Shown in pieces: positions 1 to 8,304 of a DNA stretch of 64,000 nucleotides. A program made the translations under genes and the position numbers. The DNA lies in contig NZ_CP061008.1 of NCBI RefSeq assembly GCF_014490035.1, positions 1,550,001 through 1,614,000 of the forward strand, written 5' to 3'. Position 1 is the first letter of the stretch; every line of letters starts with the position of its first letter. The notes below the pieces were generated by a model. The model did no database searches. It was not told the DNA's origin and saw only the letters and a list, made by a program, of their open reading frames with translations. This stretch comes from Achromobacter xylosoxidans (lineage in GTDB: Bacteria > Pseudomonadota > Gammaproteobacteria > Burkholderiales > Burkholderiaceae_B).

Positions 1-172
1 GGCGGCGCAAGCCCCAAATCCGCTGTCCGCAACCCGGCCCGCCGGACCCGGCGCTCAACGGGGCTATTGCCGGAGCGCGGAGGCTATTTGTATATGATGT
101 CCGGGTCCTGCGCTGCGCGCCGGACCGTCCCGTGGAGGGGGCGGCGAACCAAAACAACGAAAAACGGGTTTC

Positions 173-1372
173 ATGTCTAACCAAACCGATACGAATTTCA
201 CCCGTACCCTGATCGTGGGCACGCTGGTGGTGCTGCTCGCGATGGGGGTGCGCGCCACCTTCGGGCTTTTCATGCAGCCGATGGGGCTGGCGCAGGGCTG
301 GGGACGCGAAGTGTTCTCCATGGCCTTCGCGCTGCAGAACCTGGTGTGGGGCGTGGCCTGTATCTTCATGGGCATCCTGGCCGACCGCTACGGTTCGGGC
401 CGCACCATCGCCCTGGGCGCGGTGCTGTACATGCTGGGCATGATAGGTACGCGCTTCGCCACCGATGAAGCCACGCTCTATCTGACCGCCGGCGTGCTGG
501 TCGGGCTGGGACAGGCCGGCACGACCTTTCCGGTGATCCTGCCCGTGGTGGCGCGCGCGGTGCCGCCCGCCTACCGCAGCACGGCGATGGGCATCGCCAG
601 CGCTGGCGGCTCCCTGGGACAGTTCGCCGTGGTGCCCACGGGACAGGTGCTGATCAGCGGCCTGGACTGGCCGGGCGCATTGTGGGTGCTGTCGCTGTTC
701 GTCGCTTGCGGCGCGCCCCTGGCGTATTTCCTGCGCGGTCGTCCGCAAGCCCACACCGGGCCGCAGCAGTCGCTGGCCTCGGCGGTCAAGCAGGCGGTGC
801 GCCACCCCTCGTTCCATTTCCTGTTCTGGAGCTATTTCGTCTGCGGCTTCCACACCGCTTTCATCACGCTGCACCTGCCCGCCTACGTCACGGACGGCGG
901 CCTGAGCGCGGGGCAGGGCGCGACCGCCATTGCGCTGATCGGCCTGTTCAACGTGCTGGGTTCGTTCTATGCCGGCAAGCTGGGCGGCAAGTACAGCAAG
1001 AAGCGGCTCCTCGCCGTGGTGTACGGCATGCGCGCCTTCGGCATCCTGCTGTTGCTCTGGATGCCGCTGTCGCCTTGGGTGCTGTACGCCTTCGCCGCGT
1101 GGATGGGCTTGTTCTGGCTGGGGACCGTGCCGCTCACGCAGGGGCTGATCGGCCAGATCTACGGCCTGCGCTATGCGGCCACGCTGTCCGGCATCGTCTT
1201 CCTGGGACACCAGCTGGGCAGTTTCATCGGCGTGTGGCTGGGTGGATATGCCTACGCCAAGACCGGCAACTACGATGCCGTCTGGTGGCTGGGCGTGGCG
1301 CTGGCCATTATCGCGGCGCTGCTGTGCCTGCCGGTGCGCGAGCAGCCGGTTGCCCAGCCGGCCACGGCCTGA
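173..1372 (+). CDS. MFS family transporter
   Basis: A 399-residue, strongly hydrophobic protein with about 12 membrane-spanning segments. The loop motif GILADRYGSGR (residues 67-77) fits the conserved loop 2-3 motif of the major facilitator superfamily. The family moves small solutes across the inner membrane using the proton gradient; the overall look resembles the oxalate/formate and monocarboxylate antiporter branch, but the substrate cannot be read from the sequence. The start at 173 has only a weak ribosome-binding site; a purine-rich stretch lies about 35 bases upstream. A small membrane peptide gene follows after 7 bases and may be cotranscribed. The family is sure; the substrate is unknown. 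Confidence 0.9.
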   Translation: MSNQTDTNFTRTLIVGTLVVLLAMGVRATFGLFMQPMGLAQGWGREVFSMAFALQNLVWGVACIFMGILADRYGSGRTIALGAVLYMLGMIGTRFATDEATLYLTAGVLVGLGQAGTTFPVILPVVARAVPPAYRSTAMGIASAGGSLGQFAVVPTGQVLISGLDWPGALWVLSLFVACGAPLAYFLRGRPQAHTGPQQSLASAVKQAVRHPSFHFLFWSYFVCGFHTAFITLHLPAYVTDGGLSAGQGATAIALIGLFNVLGSFYAGKLGGKYSKKRLLAVVYGMRAFGILLLLWMPLSPWVLYAFAAWMGLFWLGTVPLTQGLIGQIYGLRYAATLSGIVFLGHQLGSFIGVWLGGYAYAKTGNYDAVWWLGVALAIIAALLCLPVREQPVAQPATA

Positions 1373-1379
1373 GACGTCC

Positions 1380-1544
1380 ATGAACCCTGCGACTCGCTCC
1401 GCATCCGCCGCCCGCCGCCATCGCGGTTGGCGCGCGGCTGGCGCGTTGGCCCTGGTTGCCGTCCTGGGCCTGGCGTTCTGGGGCTACACCACGCCGGAAA
1501 TGCAGATCCACTGGGAAAACCTGGCCGCGCTCTGCGGCTTCTAG
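1380..1544 (+). CDS. Small single-span membrane protein (54 aa)
   Basis: An open frame of 54 residues starting at ATG 1380, seven bases after the stop of the MFS gene. It has an arginine-rich N-terminus (residues 5-18), one hydrophobic segment (about residues 19-36) and a short polar tail ending in LAALCGF. This fits a small inner-membrane protein with its N-terminus in the cytoplasm under the positive-inside rule. No family is recognised. The tight spacing suggests translational coupling to the transporter, so it could be an accessory peptide; that is inference. It could also be a chance frame in GC-rich DNA. Confidence 0.5.
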   Translation: MNPATRSASAARRHRGWRAAGALALVAVLGLAFWGYTTPEMQIHWENLAALCGF

Positions 1545-1626
1545 GGACTTTTTCCGCTCGGCCTCGCGGTATCCTACGGCGGTATTTCTTCCCTCATCGC
1601 GCGCCGCCCGCGGGCGGGCGCCACGG

Positions 1627-4296
1627 ATGCTCATGCAGGACTCATCGCCCTCCTATCCCGATCTATCGCTGCCGGACATCGGCGGCATGCCTGCCGCCGA
1701 TACGCTGGTGCTGACGGTGAACAACCGCCTGTCGCGCCGGCTCACGCTGGAGCTGGCGGGCCTGCTGCGCCAGGAACGCCAGGTCAGCGAATTGCCGCGC
1801 ATATTGCCGCTGTCCGCCTGGCTGGCCGATGCCGCCAATGAACTCGCGTTCGAGACGGATGGCGATGTGCCTGCCTATCGGCTGGACAGTTTCGCCACGC
1901 AGCTGGTGTGGACCGAGGCGATCCGCGCTGAAGAAGCCGAGCGCGTGCTGCTGGATGCGAGCCAGGCCGCGCGTTTGTCGATGGACGCGGACCTGCTGAT
2001 GGACGAATGGCAACTGCATGTGCCTTCGGGCGCGGATACCGACGAATATCGCGGCTTTGCGAAATGGCGGGTGCGTTACCGTCAGGCGCTGGCCGGCATC
2101 GACGCCGAGGACGCCAACCAGGGCTACGCGCGCGTGCTGCGGGCGCTGGAGGACGGACGCCTGCCCGTGCCGCGCCAACTGGTGCTGGCCGGATTCACGG
2201 ATATGTCGCCGCGCTTTCGTCGGCTCTTGCAGGCGTTTGAAGAGCAGGGCGCGGCCGTCGCGCAGTGGCGCGACGCGCAGCGCGTTGAAACGCCGGCGCG
2301 CAGATTCGAGGCTGCGGATCAAGGCGCGGAGTGGCGCGCCGCCGCGGCCTGGGCGGCCGAGCGCCTGAAGGCGCATCCGCAGGGCCGCTACGCCATCGTC
2401 TCGCCCCAGCTGGAGGCGGAGTCGCCTTTCGCGCGGCGGGTGTTGAGCCAGGCCCTGGCCGGGCGCGGCGGCGAAGCCGCGTACGCCTTCAACGTGGCCG
2501 TGGGACGTCCGTTGAACGAATGGCCGATGGCGCGCGCCGCGCTTGCCTGGTTGCGCGCCCTGGCCGAATGCGCGCCGGGCAAGGGCTGCGGCGTCGAGGT
2601 GCTGGGCGCGGCCCTGCTGGGCGGGCATTGCGCGGGCGACGTGCGCGACCGCGCTCGGCTGGCCTCGATCGACGCGCGCTGGCGTCGCCAAGCCCAGCTG
2701 CACGTCACTCCGCAGGATTGGCGCAAGCTGCTGGCGGACCTGCCCGCGTTGGCGCAGGCCTGGAATCAGGCCATGGAAATCTGGACGCAGGGCGGCCGCC
2801 AGGCCACTTGCGACGTGTGGATGTTGCGCATGAAGGCCGCGCTGATGGCGTTGGGCTTTCCCGGCGAAGGCGTGCTGGACAGCGTTGGCTATCAGGTGAT
2901 GGGGGCGTTGGGCGATGCGCTGGGCAGTTTTTCGGCGCTGGCGCCGGCCGCCGGGCGCCTGGGCGGCGTGGCCGCCGTGAACCTGCTGGAAAGCGTGGCG
3001 CGTTCCGCCTCGTTTCAGCCGCAACGCGATCCGCAGGCGCGCCTGGACGTGCTGGGTTTGCTGGAAGCCGAGGGCGGCTATTGGGACGGCGTCTGGGTGT
3101 TGGGCTTGACCGACGACGTGTTGCCGGCCTCGCCCAAGCCCAATCCGCTGTTGCCGCTGGCCGTGTTGCGCCAGGCCAAGGCGCCGCGCGCCACGCCCGA
3201 GCGCGAACGCGAATGGGCCGAGGGCATGTACGCGGCGTTGTGCCGTTGCGCGCCCGAGATCATCGTCAGCCATGCGCACATGGACGGCGAGCGCGAGCTG
3301 CGTCCGTCGCCGCTGATCGCGGCGGCAGCGCTGACGGACTGGGCGCCCGCCTCGGCGCAAGCGCTGCCGGCCTTGCCGCAGGAATCGCTGGACGATGCGC
3401 AAGGACCCGCGTTGGCGGCCGGCAATCGCGGCGGCGGCGGCCTGGACGTGTTGGACACGCAGGCGCGCAATCCGCTGTGGGCCTTCGTGCGGCATCGCCT
3501 GGGCGGCCGCGAAATGGCGCCCTATGCGGATGCGGCCACGGTCAACGTGCGCGGCCAGTTTCTGCACAAGGCGCTGGAACTGGTGTGGGGCATGATGCCC
3601 GACCAGGACGCGCTGCACGAAATCATGGCCGAGGGCCGCCTGCCTGCCTTGCTGGAACAGGCGGTGGCGCAAGCCGCGGACGAGGAACTGAAGGATTACG
3701 CGCCCGCCTTGCGCACGCTGGAATGCCAGCGCGCCCAGGCCGTGCTGGCGTCCTGGCTGGGCATGGAAGCGCAGCGCCTGCCTTTCGCGGTGGCCCAGGT
3801 GGAAAAGAACCATCAATGGCAGCGCGGCGCGCTCAACCTGAAGCTGCGGCTGGACCGCATCGACACCCTCGGCGATGGCCGCAACGTCATCGTCGACTAC
3901 AAGACCGGCGTGGCGGCGGCCAAGCCCGAACCGGACTGGTCGCGCAGCCGCCCCGTGAACGTGCAGCTGCCGTTCTATGCCTCGGTGCTGGCGGACGCCG
4001 CGGGCGGCGAAGTGGCGGGCCTGGTGCTGGCGCAGATCCATGCGCGGCAGGTCGCCGCGCAGGGCCTGGCCGACGAAGACCTGGGCGTGCCCGGCGTCAC
4101 GCTGGCCAGCGACAGCAAGTACTTCGACGGGCTGTCCTGGCCGGATATCCGGCAGCGCTGGCGCACGGCCATCGAAGCGCTGGCCGACGAGTACGCCGCG
4201 GGCTACGCGGCCAACGTCGCGTATCGCCGCGATGACCTGAAATATTGCGATGCACTGCCGTTCCTGCGTTTGCATCTGGACGACGAGGACGCATGA
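1627..4296 (+). CDS. AddB-like PD-(D/E)XK nuclease / inactive helicase
   Basis: About 889 residues when started at ATG 1627 (ATG 1633 is the alternative). The frame is open further upstream, but that part reads like translated intergenic DNA. The C-terminal part carries a RecB-type nuclease core: RLDRID (about residue 742) followed by VIVDYKTG (about 753-760), whose Asp and Lys are expected to bind the metal. No intact Walker A motif is seen in the N-terminal half, as in AddB-type subunits that keep a helicase fold without the motor. The gene ends 3 bases before an AddA/UvrD-like helicase. In the family, such pairs process double-strand breaks for recombination. Whether it replaces RecBCD here cannot be told from this window. 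Confidence 0.85.
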   Translation: MLMQDSSPSYPDLSLPDIGGMPAADTLVLTVNNRLSRRLTLELAGLLRQERQVSELPRILPLSAWLADAANELAFETDGDVPAYRLDSFATQLVWTEAIRAEEAERVLLDASQAARLSMDADLLMDEWQLHVPSGADTDEYRGFAKWRVRYRQALAGIDAEDANQGYARVLRALEDGRLPVPRQLVLAGFTDMSPRFRRLLQAFEEQGAAVAQWRDAQRVETPARRFEAADQGAEWRAAAAWAAERLKAHPQGRYAIVSPQLEAESPFARRVLSQALAGRGGEAAYAFNVAVGRPLNEWPMARAALAWLRALAECAPGKGCGVEVLGAALLGGHCAGDVRDRARLASIDARWRRQAQLHVTPQDWRKLLADLPALAQAWNQAMEIWTQGGRQATCDVWMLRMKAALMALGFPGEGVLDSVGYQVMGALGDALGSFSALAPAAGRLGGVAAVNLLESVARSASFQPQRDPQARLDVLGLLEAEGGYWDGVWVLGLTDDVLPASPKPNPLLPLAVLRQAKAPRATPEREREWAEGMYAALCRCAPEIIVSHAHMDGERELRPSPLIAAAALTDWAPASAQALPALPQESLDDAQGPALAAGNRGGGGLDVLDTQARNPLWAFVRHRLGGREMAPYADAATVNVRGQFLHKALELVWGMMPDQDALHEIMAEGRLPALLEQAVAQAADEELKDYAPALRTLECQRAQAVLASWLGMEAQRLPFAVAQVEKNHQWQRGALNLKLRLDRIDTLGDGRNVIVDYKTGVAAAKPEPDWSRSRPVNVQLPFYASVLADAAGGEVAGLVLAQIHARQVAAQGLADEDLGVPGVTLASDSKYFDGLSWPDIRQRWRTAIEALADEYAAGYAANVAYRRDDLKYCDALPFLRLHLDDEDA

Positions 4297-4299
4297 GCC

Positions 4300-7200
4300 A
4301 TGGCTGAACAAGAACGCTTGCCGCACGACCACATGGCGCGCGCCGACGCGCTGGATCCGATCCGTTCGTTCCTGGTGCAGGCGCCGGCTGGCTCCGGCAA
4401 GACCGAGCTGCTGACGGACCGCATCCTGGCGCTGCTGGCCACGGTGAACCGTCCGGAAGAAATCGTCGCCATCACCTTCACGCGCAAGGCCGCGTCCGAG
4501 ATGCATGCGCGCGTGCTGAGCAAGCTGCGCCGCGGACTGGACGCGCCGCCGGAAGCCATGCACGAGCGCCGCAGCTGGCAACTTGCGCGCGCCGCGCTGG
4601 CGCGCAACGACGAGCAGGGCTGGCATCTGCTGGATCATCCCGCGCGGCTGGCCATCCGCACCATCGACTCGTTCTGCGCGGGTCTGGTGCGCAGCATGCC
4701 ATGGCTGTCGGAGCTGGGCGGCATGCCCGAGATCACGGATGATGCGCGCACCCACTACGAGGCGGCGGCGCGCGCCACCCTGGACCTCGCCGACGACTAT
4801 GAGGCCGTGCGCATCCTGCTCAAGCATTTGGACGTGGATGTGCAGGCTGCCAAGGAAGCCATCGCCGACATGCTGGGCCAACGCGACCAGTGGCTGCCGC
4901 TGCTGCGCCACGGCTCCGACCGCGAGGGCATGGAAGCCATGCTGGCCGAGGCCATCGGCGAAGACCTGGACGCGCTCAGCGAGGCCATGCCCTATGGCTG
5001 GGCCGACGCGCTGTGCGGCCCGGCGCGTCTGGCTGCCGCCAATCTGCAGGATGGAGAGGCGGAAAACAAGCTGCTGGCCTTGCTGGACTGGACGGAAGAG
5101 CCGCCGCCTGACGCCGAAGCGCTGGAACTCTGGCAAGCCGTGGCGCATCTGCTGCTGACAGGCACCGGCACCTTGCGCAAGACCGTCAACAAGAACCAGG
5201 GCTTTCCCGCCAAGTGCGCGCATAAGGAACCGTTCGTGGCGTGGCTGGAAGCCGCCGACCCGGATGCAGTCTGGGTGCGCCGCCTGCATGCGGTGCGGGA
5301 CGTGCCCGCGCCGCATTTCACCGATGCGCAATGGGAAGTGCTGGGCGCGCAGCTGATGACGCTGGCGCTGGCGGTGGCGCAATTGCGGCTGCGCTTTGCC
5401 GATACGGGCGAGGTCGATTTCATCGAAATCGCGCAGCGCGCCGCGGCCGCGCTGGGCAGCGCCGACGATCCGGGCGAACTGCTGCTGAAGCTGGACGCCT
5501 CGATCCGCCATCTGCTCATCGACGAATTCCAGGACACCAGCCAGACCCAGCTGGACCTGCTACGCACGCTGACCTCGGGCTGGCAGCAGGGCGACGGCCG
5601 CAGCCTGTTCCTGGTGGGCGATCCGATGCAGTCCATCTACCGTTTCCGCAAGGCGGAAGTGGGTCTGTTCCTGGAAGTCGCCGACATCGGCGTGGGCGAA
5701 CTGCAGCCGGACTTTCTCAACCTCACCGACAACTTCCGTTCGCAGGCGGGTATTGTCGAATGGGTCAACCAGTCGTTTGCGCAATTGCTGCCCCGGCGTA
5801 GCGACGCGGCGGCGGGCGCCATCGCCTACAGCCCGTCCACCGCTTTCCATGAAGCGCTGCCGGAACCCGCCGTGCGTTTTCACCCGGCCTGGTCGCGCGA
5901 GGGCGCGGCTTCCGCGGAAACCCAGGCCGAAGACATTGCGGTGGACCTCGTGCGCCAGGCGCTGATCGACCACAAGGGCGCCAAGCACCCCGTCGCCGTG
6001 CTGGTGCGCGCGCGCAGCCATCTGGGCAACCTGACCCGCCGCCTGGCGCAGGAAGGCATACGCTGCCGCGCAGTGGACCTGGTGCCGCTGGCCCTGCGGC
6101 CGGTGGTCGCGGACCTGGTGCAGCTGGTGCGGGCCTTGTCGCACGCCGGCGATCGTCTGGCCTGGCTGTCGGTGCTGCGCGCGCCGTACTGCGGCTTGAC
6201 GCTGACCTCTTTGCAGCGCCTGTTCGGCGACGACCACATCACGCCGGTTCCGGTGCTGCTGGAACGCGCGTTGCGGATCCCGCCGCAGACCATGCCGGTG
6301 GCCTCGGCCAACGGGCCGCAGGGCTCATTGTTCGATGCGGCGCCCGAAGCGCCGGACACGCCGTCGGCGCAGAGCGTGCTTGGCGCCGACGAGTTCGAGC
6401 GCTTGCGTCAGGTGGCGGGCATCCTGCTCGACAAGCGCAATGCCTCGGGCGCCATGCCTTTCGCGGCCTGGGTGGAGTCGTTGTGGCGCCGCCTGGGCGG
6501 CCCGGCTCTGTATGCCGGCCTCTCTGTCGCCAACGACGCGGAAAGCCTGTTCCAACTGGTCGAGCGCCTGGCGCCGCACGGCGCCATCGACGTCGCGGCG
6601 CTGGACACCGGCATCGCGCGCTTGTTCGCGGCGCCGGACGCGGCGGACGAAGACACGGGCGCGGTCGAAATCATGACCATGCACAAGTCCAAGGGCCTGC
6701 AGTTCGAAACCGTCATCCTGTACGGCCTGCACCGCGCGCCGCGCGGCGACCAGGCGCCGCTGGTGCGCTTTGAGCAGAGCGGCGGCCGCGTGCTGTTCGG
6801 CCCGGTCAAGCCGCGCGCCGAAACCGAGGCCGACCCTCTGTCGCGCTACCTGGGCGCGCGCGAGGCGCGCCGCGCCTCCTACGAAATCGACCGCCTGCTG
6901 TACGTGGCCGCGACGCGGGCGCGCAAGCGCCTGCACCTCGTGGGCCACGTGTCGGTGGACGAAGCCAGCGGCCAGGTCAAGACGCCGTCCTCCGCCAGCC
7001 TGCTGGGCCGCTTGTGGCCTTGCCTGGCCATACCGACGCCGCCATCGTTGGATGGCGCAGCGGTAGTGCAGGAGGCCGACGGCCCCGAGTGGCAAGGCGA
7101 ACCCTTGCGGCGCGTGGACCGCGCCGGCCTGGCTCAACTGGCGCGGGTGGCGGACGTAGCGGTCAGCCCCGGCTTCGGCGCCGTGGCGCGCGGCGCCTGG

Positions 7201-7749
7201 GGCGATGGCGGCGAACATCCCGCCTGGCAATTGGAGGCCGGCTACGACGCCGCCATCGGCACCTTGTCGCATGCCTGGCTGGCGCGCATCGGCCAGGACG
7301 GCGTGCAGGCCTGGTCCGCCGACGCGCTGGCCGAACGCCTGCCCGCCATGCGGCGCCAGCTGACGCGGGCAGGCATCCCGGCCAGTCAGGCCGACGCCGC
7401 CTCCGGAGCCGTGCTCGAAACCCTGCAAGCCACCCTCGCCGACGAGCGCGGCTTGTGGCTGCTGTCCCAATCCGGCGCCCGCCGCGAATGGCCCCTGATC
7501 GACGCCGCCGGCAAGGTATCCGTCATCGACCTGGCCCTCAGCACCGAGGACGGCTGGCTCATCGTCGACTACAAAACCGGCCGCCCGCATCCCGGCGAAC
7601 CCCCCACCGCCTTCGCCGCCCGCATGCGCCAACGCCACGGCGACCAACTGCTGCGCTACTGCGCCCAAGTCACCGCCCTGGACGGCCGCACCGCCCGCGC
7701 CGCCCTCTACTTCCCAAGAGCACGCGCCTGGATCGACCTGAAGGAATAG
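4300..7749 (+). CDS. addA: UvrD/AddA-like ATP-dependent helicase-nuclease
   Basis: A 1149-residue superfamily I helicase. Visible motifs in order: Walker A APAGSGKTE (about 27-35), motif II LLIDEFQDTS (about 405), GDPMQSIYRFR (about 440), TMHKSKGLQFE (about 790), YVAATRARKRLHL (about 868), and a C-terminal RecB-family nuclease core with VIDLAL and IVDYKTG (about 1075-1094). This is the AddA layout: a motor followed by a nuclease. It starts 3 bases after the AddB-like gene and so forms an operon with it. The expected job is resection of DNA ends to load RecA, in the cytoplasm. The gene symbol is given by architecture; AddAB-like pairs in betaproteobacteria are divergent from the Bacillus proteins. 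Confidence 0.88.
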   Translation: MAEQERLPHDHMARADALDPIRSFLVQAPAGSGKTELLTDRILALLATVNRPEEIVAITFTRKAASEMHARVLSKLRRGLDAPPEAMHERRSWQLARAALARNDEQGWHLLDHPARLAIRTIDSFCAGLVRSMPWLSELGGMPEITDDARTHYEAAARATLDLADDYEAVRILLKHLDVDVQAAKEAIADMLGQRDQWLPLLRHGSDREGMEAMLAEAIGEDLDALSEAMPYGWADALCGPARLAAANLQDGEAENKLLALLDWTEEPPPDAEALELWQAVAHLLLTGTGTLRKTVNKNQGFPAKCAHKEPFVAWLEAADPDAVWVRRLHAVRDVPAPHFTDAQWEVLGAQLMTLALAVAQLRLRFADTGEVDFIEIAQRAAAALGSADDPGELLLKLDASIRHLLIDEFQDTSQTQLDLLRTLTSGWQQGDGRSLFLVGDPMQSIYRFRKAEVGLFLEVADIGVGELQPDFLNLTDNFRSQAGIVEWVNQSFAQLLPRRSDAAAGAIAYSPSTAFHEALPEPAVRFHPAWSREGAASAETQAEDIAVDLVRQALIDHKGAKHPVAVLVRARSHLGNLTRRLAQEGIRCRAVDLVPLALRPVVADLVQLVRALSHAGDRLAWLSVLRAPYCGLTLTSLQRLFGDDHITPVPVLLERALRIPPQTMPVASANGPQGSLFDAAPEAPDTPSAQSVLGADEFERLRQVAGILLDKRNASGAMPFAAWVESLWRRLGGPALYAGLSVANDAESLFQLVERLAPHGAIDVAALDTGIARLFAAPDAADEDTGAVEIMTMHKSKGLQFETVILYGLHRAPRGDQAPLVRFEQSGGRVLFGPVKPRAETEADPLSRYLGAREARRASYEIDRLLYVAATRARKRLHLVGHVSVDEASGQVKTPSSASLLGRLWPCLAIPTPPSLDGAAVVQEADGPEWQGEPLRRVDRAGLAQLARVADVAVSPGFGAVARGAWGDGGEHPAWQLEAGYDAAIGTLSHAWLARIGQDGVQAWSADALAERLPAMRRQLTRAGIPASQADAASGAVLETLQATLADERGLWLLSQSGARREWPLIDAAGKVSVIDLALSTEDGWLIVDYKTGRPHPGEPPTAFAARMRQRHGDQLLRYCAQVTALDGRTARAALYFPRARAWIDLKE

Positions 7750-7869
7750 CTGAAGGGAAGTCGACAGAGGCAACACAACCGGGTAGTTCAGGGTGGGCAT
7801 CAAGCAAGCAAAGCGCCGCGCAACAACCCCAGCAAGGCAAAGCGAAGCGAGCCAAAAGGACCAGCGAAG

Positions 7870-7935
7870 CGACGTCCCAACCCCCTCCCCCTCGGGGGGA
7901 GGGCTGGGGAGGGGGCCCACATACTGCCCCCTGGG
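7870..7935. repeat. GC-rich palindromic intergenic repeat
   Basis: This stretch is built of runs of C and G able to fold on themselves (for instance CTCCCCCTCGGGGGGAG). It sits in the 240 bases between addA and the SRP RNA gene, which otherwise hold no recognisable gene. It resembles, in character, the palindromic repeats at 14671 and 44017 but is not clearly the same family. It could act as a transcription stop or mRNA-stabilising structure; nothing in the sequence decides this. Confidence 0.45.
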
Positions 7936-8003
7936 GCCCGCCGGCCGAGATGCTAGCAAGCAAGCGAAGCGCAGCTCTGCTAGAATCTCGGCTGGCGGGC
8001 CCC
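7933..8003. repeat. 26-bp inverted repeat overlapping the SRP RNA 5' end
   Basis: The left arm (7933-7958) and right arm (7978-8003) match as reverse complements at 24 of 26 positions, separated by 19 bases. The right arm contains the -10-like TAGAAT (7981-7986) and the first bases of the SRP RNA. The left arm is therefore an inverted copy of the promoter and 5' end of that gene. Function unknown. Confidence 0.75.
7981..7986 (+). promoter_or_regulatory. -10 element of the SRP RNA promoter
   Basis: TAGAAT differs from TATAAT at one base and lies 3 bases before the inferred RNA 5' end at 7990; 4 to 7 bases is more usual, so transcription may start a little inside. No clear -35 hexamer is seen about 17 bases further upstream. 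Confidence 0.45.
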
Positions 8004-8092
8004 TCCGCATGGTTCGGCGGTGAACCTGGTCAGGTCGGGAACGAAGCAGCCATAGTCGTTTAGGGTCAGTGCCGGAGTAAGGCTCGCCAACC
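7990..8092 (+). ncRNA. ffs: Signal recognition particle RNA (4.5S, small bacterial type)
   Basis: The apical domain signature is present at about 8020-8053: GGTGAACCTGGTCAGG, then a slightly variant asymmetric-loop region and GAAGCAGCCA. The ends pair: GGCTGGCG at 7990 with CGCCAACC at 8085-8092. The size of about 103 bases fits the 4.5S type. The RNA binds Ffh and targets nascent membrane proteins to FtsY at the inner membrane. It lies upstream of dnaX on the same strand. The exact ends are inferred from the terminal helix. Confidence 0.9.
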
Positions 8093-8292
8093 GGATTCTT
8101 CAAAGCAACGCGTCATGACTATCCATGATGTCGTCGCTTTCAAGGGGGACGGGGTTATTTTCCAAGGATACGTTCCACGGGAATAAGCCCGTCCCCTTTG
8201 CGTTTCAGGCCGCGCGGAGCATGGATGCCATGCGCCGCGCCGAACCCCGGCAGCTGGACCGGCCATTTCGGGCCAGCTTGCGAAACAGGCTC

Positions 8293-8298
8293 TACAAT
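8293..8298 (+). promoter_or_regulatory. Possible -10 element directly before dnaX
   Basis: TACAAT ends 6 bases before the dnaX ATG, and no Shine-Dalgarno sequence is found in the 20 bases upstream of that codon. If this hexamer is used, the transcript would start at or near the ATG and be leaderless. No convincing -35 element is seen, so this is weak. Confidence 0.3.
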
Positions 8299-8304
8299 CC
8301 ACCC

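Noticed and set aside
1663..5511. A 1282-codon open frame on the minus strand across the AddB/AddA-like genes
   Set aside because: It is antisense to two genes with full motif sets; its translation is rich in His, Gln, Arg and Gly, the usual by-product of GC-rich coding DNA.
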